NCBI GenBank assembly: GCA_000727475.1
Contig: KL647291.1
Coordinates: forward strand, 3,908,992 to 3,972,991
Source: Sarcocystis neurona
Taxonomy: Eukaryota; Apicomplexa; Conoidasida; Eucoccidiorida; Sarcocystidae
Direction: 5' to 3'
DNA length: 64,000 nucleotides
The notes beneath the pieces are model-generated. The model was not told the DNA's origin. It made no database searches and was given only the letters and a program-made list of their open reading frames with translations. The position numbers and the translations under genes were made by a program. Shown one piece after another: positions 9,708 through 19,200 of the stretch (the first letter of the stretch is position 1; each line of letters opens with the position of its first letter).

Positions 9708-12700
9708 GTGTGTATCTGGACCTGCACACACTTCACATGCAGTGGCAGCAGCAGCACACAGAGGCTCAGCAAGAGCAGCTGGCGGAAAAAAGGCGGTCGG
9801 CGACGTCAGCAGCAGGTAGACGAGCAACAGCAGAAACCACAGCAGTGTAAAGCGCATACAATAACAGGAGCAGCATATACACACCAGCAGCAAAGTGTCC
9901 GCACCAACAGCTGCAGCAGCGCGAGGGCTTGTAGCAGCAACAACAGCGCGACCAGAAGCAGCCGTTTCGTTGCTAGCGGCAGCAGCACACACGATAGGCC
10001 GCAGCAGAAACGTCCCTCACAGGAGTATACCAACGGCAGAGGGAGAAGCAGCAGCAGCACCAGCGTGAGTGAGCAACCGATCCTTCTGCTGCAGCAGACT
10101 GCACCGCCCTTCCTTACGTTAGCAACTATGAATCAAAGAGACTGCTGCCGCAAATTGATCGAAGAACAATTTTCTTTGTTCGGCAGCAAAGACATCGCGA
10201 CGTGCAGCTGCTGCTGCAGAACCTGCCTCTCCCTGCATGGCGCTCGGCTGTCTGTTTGCTGCTACGCCGCGCTGCTGATGCTGCTTCTGCAACGGGCGAG
10301 CTGCTTTTGCTGCTCACGGGCAGCGAAGAAGATACGCGGGTGTCTTCTAATGCGCCTTGCCCTCGATCGGACCCCCATCCGTTACAGTTCGCAGTTTTCT
10401 GGTAGCTGCAGCAGCAGCGCCAGCAACAACAGCAGCAGCAACAGCAGTAGCAACAGCAGAAGCGGCAACAGCAGCAGCAACAACAGCACCAGCAGCAGCA
10501 GCAATAACACCGACACCAGCAGCATCAGCGGGAACAACCCCAGCGCCAGGACTAGCAGCAGCACTTGCTCCACCAGCATTATTTGCTGGAGCAGGGTCAC
10601 AGGAAACAGCAACAGCCCTTTCTACAGAGATTCGAAGACGAGCAGCGACAGCAGATGCGGCGGTGGTGAGGAGAGAAGGGAAACGAGGCAGCAGAAACAG
10701 CACTTCTGCAGCAGCAGCGCCAACAGCAACAGCGCCAACAGCAACAGCGCCAACAGCAACAGCGCCAACAGGAGTGATAGTTGCAGAATCGCTCTGGGAA
10801 GCAGCAGCGATGGCTACACGACTCCGACCCGCAGCGGCAGCAGCAACGGAAGAAACGCCACCAGCCACACCAATGGCACCCGCGGCTGCACCAACACGAG
10901 CAGCCGCAACAACAGTTTCAATCACAGCAGCAACTGCAACAGCAGCAGCAGCAACTGCAACTACACGAGCAGCATCCACAGCAGACAGTTGGTCTTCTCA
11001 GCCTACAGCGACAAACGTTTCCGTTGCTCCCTCGTCTTCTTCCGTACGGCCCATCATCTTGAAGAAATGCGCTGCAACAGCAGCTACAGCACTGCTGCCA
11101 ACAACAGCAGCAGCAGGTGGTGCTGCGGCTGCGTCAACGACAATGTGGGGATAGCCTTGTTGAAGAGGGGAGAGAGCTCGCCATGCTGGCGTGGAAACGG
11201 CAGCAACCTCGCCCAGAACAGCAGCAGAAGGAGCACCAGCGACAGCAGCAGCAGGAGCAACAGCGGCAACAGCAGCAGGAGCGGCAACGACAACACCGGC
11301 AGGAGCAGCAGCAAACTGTTTGGCAAGAACAGGACAAGCAGCAGCGGGACTAGCAACAGCCGTAGTAGCGGCAGCAGTAATAGCAGCAGCAGCAATAGCA
11401 GGAGCAGTAATAGCAGCAGCACATTACAAACTACAGTGGGAAGCTGCAAGAAAGGCGCCTCTCTGTTGTCGTGCCCCCGGTACATCCCGCAGGGGAACAG
11501 CCACGGCTGCAATAGTACGCTCGCGTGCAGAAGCAACAGCAGCACGACCGTCACGTCGAGCAGCAGCAACAGCAGCAGGTGCCGCTCTCCCGTGTTCAAA
11601 AGCAGCAGCAGCGACTGTAGCAGCAGCGGCTGCAGCAGCGGGGGGCGTAGCAGCGACGTCGGTGCCTGTAGGAGCAGCGACCGCGCCTGGAGCAGCAGCA
11701 GCAGCGGGTGTGACCTCACCGGCGGCGGAGCCAGGAGCAGCAGCAGCGGGGGCGGCGCTTGTGGTATGTGCAGTAGGAGGACGCTGAGTTACGTGAGGAG
11801 AAGCAGCAGCTCGCGTGGCAGCAGCAATAGCGTCTCTAGCGGCCGGCGGAGTGGCGAAGCACATCTCACCCCCAGATGCGGAAGGAGCGACATATGGAAG
11901 CACGTCCTGAGCGGTCGCAGCAGCAGCCGCAGCAGCAGACGCCGCTCTCATACGCCAAAGCCTTCGCCACGCGCAGGGCAAGAAGTAGAAGAAGACGTAA
12001 CAGCTGGTGCTCTACGTGTACACAGGCTGCTGTATTTCCTGCGAGATGGGCGAATACCCACCTCTGCTGCGACTGGTACGCAGGGCCTTTTTGCCTGGCC
12101 ACGCCTGCCCCACCACATGCTCTGCAGCAGCAGCAATTGCAGCCGCACGAGCCGCCGCAGCAACAGCAGCAGCAGCAGCGCGAATCGCAACCGCAGCAGC
12201 AGCAGCACAGGCAGCAGCCAGAGTCGCCGCAGCAGCAGCAGGTGTGCTGGCAGCACCAGCGCTACCAGCTGCAGCAAGAAACGCAGCGGTGACAGCACAG
12301 CAAGCGACAGACGTAGCAGAACTACCAGAAGCAGGAGCAGCAGCAGGTGCAGCACCAGTGCTAGCAGCTGCAGCAAAAGCCGCACCGGCGGCAGCAGACG
12401 CAGCAGCAGCGGTGACAGCACTGCATGTAGCAGGAGCAGCAGAACTAACAGCAGCAGATACAACAGCTTCTGCGACGCTCCGACAGGGGAGTCCGAGCCG
12501 CGACGCGTCAGCGAAAGCGAAAGCATCAGAAATCCAGCACTTGCAATGCTTGCAGCAGCAGCTGCTGCAACAAAGGGAATGGCCGCAACAGCAGCGCCGG
12601 CCGCAACAGGTGGGTCTGCAGCAGCAGCAGCAGGAGGTAGGAGAGACGCGCCGGCAGCAGCTGCTGCTGCAGCAGCAAATGCAGAAGTTGCAGCAGCAGG

Positions 12701-14291
12701 TGGTGATGAAACTGCGGGTGCGGCAGCGGCGGCGACACCAGCAGCGAGAGCTGCAGCAGCAGCCACCGGACACGCGCCACCAGCAGCCGAGCAAGCGGCA
12801 GCAGGAAGTGCCGCAGCAACAGATGAAAAAGCCGCCGGAGAGCCAGCAGTTGCACGTTTCTGTACTGGCGACGCTCAGCTGCTGGGGGCTCACGCCGCGC
12901 AACGGAAGCGTCGACAGCAGCAGCAACAGGAGGGAAGGGGCGAGCAACCGGAAGAATCGGTGAGACAGGTACAGCAGCCGCAGCTGAAGCAGCAACAAAG
13001 ACAGATGCCGCAGCAGCTGCTGCAGCATACACAACAGCGGGAGCACACGCAGGTAAGAAAGCAGGAAGTGCTTCCGCTGCTTCACCAGCACGCAGAGCAG
13101 CAGAAACAACAGCAGAATCAGCACCAGGGGCTACAGCAGCAGCCACAGCCGACGCAGCACCAGCAGCCGCAGAACAAAGATGTCGCGGAAAGTCCTGTGC
13201 AACTGAAAGTCTACGAAGGCGAGTTTCACCCACGGACGTGTTACCAGCAACACCAGCACCGGAGAAAACAGCAGCAGGACGATAAAGGAGAAGAGAGGAA
13301 GACCCAGCAGACACACAGTAGGCTGCGACATGCTCTGCAGCAGCAGGGGCAGACGGCAGATGAGCATCCGCGGCATCTCCCGCAGCGCTGGCATGAAGGC
13401 GAGCGATGGCGGCACATACAACGCCCCCTCGAATACCAGCAGCAAGACGTCAGGTGGCAGCAGCAGCAGCAGATGCAGCAGCAGCACATACAGCAGCAGC
13501 ACATACAGCAGCAGCACATACAGCAGCAGCACATACAGCAGCAGCACATACAACAGCAGCACATACAGCAGCAGCAGATACAACAGCAGCAGATACAACA
13601 GCAGCAGATACAGCAGCACCAGAGACGGCAGCAGCACACTTTGAAGCGCGAGCAGCAAGACGTAGCGCCGCCGCAGCAGCCTACACGCCAGCAGCAGCAG
13701 TGTCAGCAGGAGGAGGACGGAAAAGAGCAGCAGCAGCAGCAGCAGCAGTCTCAGCAGTGGGATGAGGAGGAAGACGAGCAATTGGAACGGTCCTACCCCG
13801 TCCCAAGTGATATACGTATAGCCAGGCTGAGCAGCAGGGACCCCGAGTCAGTAGGAGAGCAGCATGTGCTGCTGCAGCAGCAGCAGACCCAGCATGACAT
13901 GCCCGCCGCGTCACAGATGCAGGAGCAAACCCAGCAGGACGGACTGCAACTGCAGCCGCCAACGCAAGAGCAGCATGACCAGCCGAAACTGCGGAATGAG
14001 CACCGCCTGCAGGAGCCGACCGCGGAGACGCAGCGACAGCTGCAGTTGCATCAGCCGACGCAGCAGGTGGGGCGAAAGGAGCAGCAGGAGCAGCAAGTGG
14101 AGAAGAGCGTGCAGCAGCAACAGCAGCTGGAGACGGAGAAACAGGACGTGGACCCAAGTCTGCTCTTGCGCAGTCTCACAGAAGAAGATGTAGAGAATTT
14201 CCCGCGCTACGAAAAGCCGTTCGTGGATTTTCTGTGGACCACCGTTAAAGCCGGGAACGGAGGGCAGCACAAACCTCATGCTCTCCGGTGA
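9708..14291 (+). CDS. Very large Ser/Ala/Gln-rich protein, exon structure unresolved
   Basis: One plus-strand frame is open for 1527 codons and ends at TGA 14291. It opens with GTG; the first ATG in frame is at 10128. It is Ser/Asn/Arg-rich to about 12480, Ala-rich to about 12900 and Gln-rich after that, ending in a mixed acidic C-terminus (RSLTEEDVENFPRYEKPF). From about 12500 this frame is the best candidate. Upstream, other frames look more like protein. One is frame 2 at about 10091-10399 (QLLLQNLPLPAWRSAV, then ELLLLLTGSEEDTR). Another is frame 1 from 12004, after a GTAACAG acceptor (LVLYVYTGCCISCEMGEYPP). Real exons therefore probably switch frame. GTGAGA overlaps the stop, so a further exon is possible. 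The function is unknown. Confidence 0.5.
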   Translation: MCIWTCTHFTCSGSSSTQRLSKSSWRKKGGRRRQQQVDEQQQKPQQCKAHTITGAAYTHQQQSVRTNSCSSARACSSNNSATRSSRFVASGSSTHDRPQQKRPSQEYTNGRGRSSSSTSVSEQPILLLQQTAPPFLTLATMNQRDCCRKLIEEQFSLFGSKDIATCSCCCRTCLSLHGARLSVCCYAALLMLLLQRASCFCCSRAAKKIRGCLLMRLALDRTPIRYSSQFSGSCSSSASNNSSSNSSSNSRSGNSSSNNSTSSSSNNTDTSSISGNNPSARTSSSTCSTSIICWSRVTGNSNSPFYRDSKTSSDSRCGGGEERRETRQQKQHFCSSSANSNSANSNSANSNSANRSDSCRIALGSSSDGYTTPTRSGSSNGRNATSHTNGTRGCTNTSSRNNSFNHSSNCNSSSSNCNYTSSIHSRQLVFSAYSDKRFRCSLVFFRTAHHLEEMRCNSSYSTAANNSSSRWCCGCVNDNVGIALLKRGESSPCWRGNGSNLAQNSSRRSTSDSSSRSNSGNSSRSGNDNTGRSSSKLFGKNRTSSSGTSNSRSSGSSNSSSSNSRSSNSSSTLQTTVGSCKKGASLLSCPRYIPQGNSHGCNSTLACRSNSSTTVTSSSSNSSRCRSPVFKSSSSDCSSSGCSSGGRSSDVGACRSSDRAWSSSSSGCDLTGGGARSSSSGGGACGMCSRRTLSYVRRSSSSRGSSNSVSSGRRSGEAHLTPRCGRSDIWKHVLSGRSSSRSSRRRSHTPKPSPRAGQEVEEDVTAGALRVHRLLYFLRDGRIPTSAATGTQGLFAWPRLPHHMLCSSSNCSRTSRRSNSSSSSANRNRSSSSTGSSQSRRSSSRCAGSTSATSCSKKRSGDSTASDRRSRTTRSRSSSRCSTSASSCSKSRTGGSRRSSSGDSTACSRSSRTNSSRYNSFCDAPTGESEPRRVSESESIRNPALAMLAAAAAATKGMAATAAPAATGGSAAAAAGGRRDAPAAAAAAAANAEVAAAGGDETAGAAAAATPAARAAAAATGHAPPAAEQAAAGSAAATDEKAAGEPAVARFCTGDAQLLGAHAAQRKRRQQQQQEGRGEQPEESVRQVQQPQLKQQQRQMPQQLLQHTQQREHTQVRKQEVLPLLHQHAEQQKQQQNQHQGLQQQPQPTQHQQPQNKDVAESPVQLKVYEGEFHPRTCYQQHQHRRKQQQDDKGEERKTQQTHSRLRHALQQQGQTADEHPRHLPQRWHEGERWRHIQRPLEYQQQDVRWQQQQQMQQQHIQQQHIQQQHIQQQHIQQQHIQQQHIQQQQIQQQQIQQQQIQQHQRRQQHTLKREQQDVAPPQQPTRQQQQCQQEEDGKEQQQQQQQSQQWDEEEDEQLERSYPVPSDIRIARLSSRDPESVGEQHVLLQQQQTQHDMPAASQMQEQTQQDGLQLQPPTQEQHDQPKLRNEHRLQEPTAETQRQLQLHQPTQQVGRKEQQEQQVEKSVQQQQQLETEKQDVDPSLLLRSLTEEDVENFPRYEKPFVDFLWTTVKAGNGGQHKPHALR
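10724..10772 (+). repeat. 15-bp coding repeat, four copies
   Basis: The unit GCCAACAGCAACAGC repeats about four times without a change. It reads as Ala-Asn-Ser-Asn-Ser, as Pro-Thr-Ala-Thr-Ala or as Gln-rich, depending on frame. The length is a multiple of three, so copy-number change would not break the frame. Confidence 0.9.
13478..13620 (+). repeat. 15-bp coding repeat encoding Gln-Gln-His-Ile-Gln
   Basis: The unit CAGCAGCACATACAG repeats about nine times and drifts to CAGCAGCAGATACAA in the last three copies. In the long plus-strand frame it reads as QQHIQ units. The repeat lies in the Gln-rich part of the 9.7-14.3 kb block. Confidence 0.95.
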
Positions 14292-14300
14292 GAATGCATC

Positions 14301-14880
14301 ACCTGCTGCCTTCGTTATTATCACTCACTTCTTCAAACATAGACACGTGTGCCGTCCCCGTTGATATTGTCAATGTGTGTGGTGTGTATCTGCTGCCTTC
14401 GTTGTCACATATATATATGTGCTGTCCTCGTTATTACCAGTCTGTGTAGTATGTGCTACCCTCGTTACTACCACTTTTGTCTCCACATATATATATATAT
14501 ATGTTGGCTTTGTTGATCTATATATACATATATATGTATATATATATATATATATGTGCTGGCCTCATCACTACCACCCTCTTCTTTATATGTATGTGAA
14601 TATATATATATATATAGATATATGTGCTGCCCTCGTTAGGATCACTTTCTTCTTCATATGTATATATGGTGCCCTCGTTATTACGACCCTATTCTTCATA
14701 CATGTATATATATGTGTGGGTTTCCTCGTTATGATCACTTTCCTCTGCATATATACATGTATACTTATGACGTATGCTGTCTGTGTTACTATTGTTCTCT
14801 TCTTCATCTATACATGTATACTGCTGCCTTGGTTAACACTACCACTCTCGTCTTCACATATGTGTATGCGTTCGCCTGAA
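14301..14880. repeat. Degenerate satellite, unit about 60-75 bp
   Basis: A core resembling TGCTGCCCTCGTTATTACCA, then CACTTTCTTCTTCA and a TATATATGTATATAT tail, recurs about eight times with many changes. Copies can be anchored at GCTGCCTTCGTT (14305, 14390), CTGTCCTCGTT, CTACCCTCGTT, CTGGCCTCATC, CTGCCCTCGTT, GTGCCCTCGTT and CTGCCTTGGTT. A 208-residue frame (14377-15003) crosses it but is only a translation of the repeat. Confidence 0.75.
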
Positions 14881-15159
14881 TATACTGCACACGATAGTGC
14901 TCGGATCAGGAAGCGATGGGTGTCTATGTCTGTGTACGTACGTTTCCAGCGGTATATACACACATATATTTATATGTATACGCACGTGCGTACGTTTGCA
15001 TGATTCGACGTAACACACACACGGATATACGTAATCTTAAGGATATTCAGGCGTAATATATATTTTTGTATGGGCAGACGGGCCTGTACACTCGCAGACA
15101 TATATACGTGGGTGGACACACGTATAAGCGTGTGGGTGTAGAGGGGAGAAGTACGCCTG

Positions 15160-16190
15160 TGGTGTGCGTGGGCTTCCGGTAGAGCGGACTTGCTGTCAGC
15201 ACGACCGCTGCCAAAGCACCGCTGCAGGGGCGTGTGCTGCTGCTGCTGTGAGGCGACGCTGTGAGGCGACGCTGCGAGGCGACACTTCTAACTGTCGCGT
15301 GACTGCTGAGCCTCTGCCACACATGAAGCTGCCACCGGTAGCTCCTCCTGCTGCTGTTCCTCCTGCTGCTGCAAGAATGGGTGCCGCTGCTGCAGCTGCT
15401 GCTGCTCCTGCTGTAGCTGCAACGATTGTTAGCAGCGGTATGCCGTGCTGCTTGGTCTGCTGCTGGTATGTGGCTTGACTCGCCAACAAGACTACTTCGG
15501 CGTGCCCCACACAGACACCCGGTATGTGGGCGGTCAGAGCGTCGCTGCTGTTGCCGCTGTTGTGCTGCTGCTCTGCTACGTCTTCTTCAACGCTGCTGCT
15601 CGTTTCTGCTGTCCCATGGAGAGTAAAACGCACACGCCTTCGTGCTGCTGGAGCCGCTATACAAGCGAACCACATCTTCCTGCTGCTGCTGCTGCTCGGT
15701 CTGTCGCTCCTGCGCCTGCCACTGCTGCTGATCCCGCACGCCCAGCTGCAGCTGCAGCCGGCACATCGAGCAGACGTCTGGTGGTCTTCCTGCAATGCGT
15801 GGCATTGTCGGTCTGCGGTGGCAGTGCTGATTCTGCCGTGACTGCCTCTGCCGTTGCTGCTGTTGCTGCTGCAGGGCGGCCGCAGCAGCGTCTCCCCTCC
15901 CCGCCGCTAAGTGACATCATGCTGCTCTGGCTGAGCCGATTCTTTCCCCGATGTCGGTGCTGCTGTTTGTCTTGCACGCTCTTCTCGTGGTTCTGCTGCT
16001 GCGCCTGCTGGTCCTGCTCCTCCTCCACCTCCTCCTGCACGGCTTCCTTAGCATCTTCCGCTGCTGCCGCTTCTGCTGCTGCTGGCTGGCGAGATTCGTT
16101 TGCCGTAGCGCTGATCCTCCTTTTCCTCACGCTGTCGCAGCTGCTCCTCTTCCTCTTCCTGACGCATTCCTGGGGTTGCTGATTCTCCTT
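15160..16190. other. CTG-oriented repeat-rich segment, coding strand unclear
   Basis: CTG/GCT triplets dominate. A minus-strand frame of 230 residues (15657-16349) is Gln/Glu/Arg-rich and fairly mixed (EVEEEQDQQAQQQNHEKS), so a minus-strand gene is possible. Plus-strand frames (15445-16182 and 15951-16418) are Leu/Cys-rich and look like shadows. The missing 5' exon or exons of the Obg gene that begins downstream should also lie in or before this segment; I did not find them. Confidence 0.3.
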
Positions 16191-16245
16191 CTGATGCTGC
16201 CGCGGTCTCACCACACGTCCACCTACTGCTGTTGTCCCAGCAGGC

Positions 16246-19200
16246 TTGTCGGTCGCAGCAGCACCTGTTGCCTCTCTTTCTGCTCCTGCTGCTGTTGGAG
16301 AAGTGGCTGCCGCGCGCGGTTTGGGGCGTGTTGCATGCAGAAGTCGCAACTTCCGAGGTCCGGGCTACGGCGGGCATGGGGGAGACGTTATTTTAGAAGG
16401 CACGATGAAGAAGTTTGACTTACTCACCGTCGAAGAACGAATTGCTGCTGCTGCAGGCGGTGACGCCAAAGGCACCAGCAGAGGGCTGCATGCCCGTCCC
16501 ACTATCGTGCCCGTACGTCTCCTTCACACACATGCCACCGGGAGCGTTAACAGGAGGAAGCCACAATCAACTCACGCTGCAAAAGCTGCTTCTGCAGGTG
16601 TTGGTAAACAGCTGGTGCTACTGCTGGAGGCTGCGTGCGGCTGCACCAGGGGTGCTGCTGCTCCTGGGACTCGTGCGGCGGCTCCCGCTGCTGCTGCTCC
16701 TACTGCTGCTGCCACTACTGCTGCTGCTCCTGTTGCTGCTGCTTCTGCTGCTGCTGCTTGTATTGTTGCTGCATCTGCTGCTCTTGCTTCTGCTGCTGCC
16801 ACTTCTGCTGCTGCGGCTGGTTCTGCCGCTGCTTCAGGTGCCGCTTGGAGTAATTGTGCGGAAGCGAGTGCCGACGGGATGTCGCAGCCCCGCTGGCCGC
16901 AGCATCAAGCGCAGCATCTACTGGTATGCCCGCCACACTCGCTTTTTTCTCTCTTTGTCGTTTTCTTCTTCGACTTGGTCCACGAAAGCGTCCTCGGCGT
17001 CTGTCCTTAATGTCCACATTCTCCTTTTCTCTCTGTGTAAACATATACGTGTATACCTGTCTCTCTATTCTCTCTCTATGTGTGTGTTGCAAATATATGA
17101 TATATATATATGGCCGCCTGGGTATATTCTCCATCTACCTCTATGTGCATATATATGCCTGCACACATGTGTGCATATAATTAATCTCCGGAGAGGCGCA
17201 AGACGCTACTACGCATACGTGTGTGTATAGGCACATATATGTGTATACGTTGGCATCCACAGAGTAGTATATACGTGTATAGAGTACTGATATATGTGAG
17301 TGAGGACTACAGGCCCCTCACTCGTGCGTGTGTGTCCATGCCTGTATTGCTGCACATGGGGCCCTCGAGTTGTGTCTGCGTGATGCTGCCGTCTGCTGCA
17401 GTGGCTGCGCGAGGTCCACCTGCCCCGTGCCTGTGGGCCGCGTAGGGGTCTGGCTTCAGATGCATGCGCGCGCATTGCTTGCTTCTTCTCTCCGAAGCCG
17501 TGTGCGCATGCCTAGACACAGCGTCGCGCTGTCCTCTATGTCCGCTAGACGCAGCAGCCACGGATACAGACATGTACACGCCGCTGCGCGCTCGCTGCTG
17601 CGTCTACTGGACGCACTCGCATATATGTAGGAGTGGCTGCATGTCTCTAAAGATGCGTGCGTTTCCCCGGTGGTCGTCGTAGGGGCGACTCCACAGTCTT
17701 TCTCTCTGGCTGAACAAGCGTCAAAGAGCGCTCGCAGTGTGGACCTGTATTATAGAGGGCTGCGTCCGCGTTGCTGCATATATATCAACTTCTCCGGCCG
17801 TGTGTATTTATTAATTTCTCTGGCCGTGTATTGACGGTGTGTGTGTGTGTGTGTGAAGGTGCGTCACTCGCTGTCTACAAACACGCAGGCGTTCTGCAGA
17901 CGCACGAACGCACGAGTCAAGATGCACGTGCACCCCAAAAAGTGACACACCGACAGATACGTGTATACCAAGTTAAGGAGAAACCACACAAACACATGCG
18001 TATAGGGAGGAGGACTATGAGGCGGAGGCCACACATCGTCTCAATAAACAGACGCGTCTGGGCGTGAGGATGTGTGTTGGGGCTCTGAAAAATATGCGCG
18101 TGCGGGGGTACGCGGCGCAGGGCTCGTATGTGTGTGCATGCACTGGCGTGTTGCGCGCGCGCGTCCAGTAGGGAGACCCCTGCACGCCTCCTTGCGTACA
18201 TAATAATTCCTACATCCATGCGCACATCCATTCATACGCACATACGTACATACACATACATACGTACACATACATACATATACATACGTATATACATATA
18301 TACGTATACATACGTCCATATACATGCACGCATATACATACATACATATACATGCATACAGATGCATTCACATAGATACGTACGTGTAGATGCATACGTG
18401 CATGCATGCGTGCGTATACAAAGAAGTGTGGGCTTCTGTCGTGTCTGTCTACTACGTGTGAAGGCATGTATATACCTGTGTAGGAGATATACAGATCCAC
18501 GTGTATGTATACCATGCGCCCGCGTAGGCGACTCGCTCTTCCACGTGTCCGCTCGCGTGGAAAACTCTTCCCTGCCTGGCATTCTCCGCACGCAGAAAGT
18601 TCTGTCCCCCGCGCAGTTCACACGTTTCCCGCCAGCGACGACCTCCCCCCGGCCCGCACACACACTTTTCTTGTCGAGAAGTACCTCTCTCGCACTTAGA
18701 GGCGGGGCCGGGAGATGAAAAGAAGACGCTGGGCCGTGCGCTGTGACGGGTCCTGCAGGCACCAGCTGCTGCAGGAGAAGGAGCAGCTGCAGGTGGCGGC
18801 GGGCGGACGGGGGGCGCTGGCTCCCAGCAGCAAAAAGAAGCGAGACGGTCGTGCTGCAGAGCCGGGCGAGAAGGTCTTTCTCGAGCTGGAGCTTCGTCTG
18901 CTGAACGACGTCGCGCTTCTGGGCGCTCCCAGCAGCGGCAAAACCGCCTTTGCGGCTGCCCTGACCCGGTACGTGCCCCCTCTCTTGCTGCGTTTCGCAG
19001 GGGACGGAAGCTTGCATGCGCGTCTCCCGGCAGGCCTGTCTACACCGAGGGAGACGAGGAAAGGAAGAGAGGGAGGTGCACGTACAAGTAGGACTCGCGT
19101 GTGTATGTGTATGAATGTCCATGTATATGCGCACACGTATACATGTGTGTATGCATGCGTATATGTGTGTGTGGGGGGGGGGTCCCTGTGCGGGCGTTGA

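Noticed and set aside
12012..13124. 370-residue minus-strand Cys/Leu/Ala-rich frame
   Set aside because: It reads CAG repeats backwards (CTG, TGC, GCT), and the plus-strand frames have better Gln/Glu/Arg mixing and an ordered end.
14377..15003. 208-residue plus-strand open frame
   Set aside because: It is a translation of the TA-tailed satellite (Tyr, Ile, Val, Cys repeats) with no protein-like segment.
18969..19000. A 32-base intron right after the Obg P-loop exon (GTACGTGCC...TTTCGCAG)
   Set aside because: It is very short and the following sequence does not match Obg. The join to 19939 restores the family pattern in phase.
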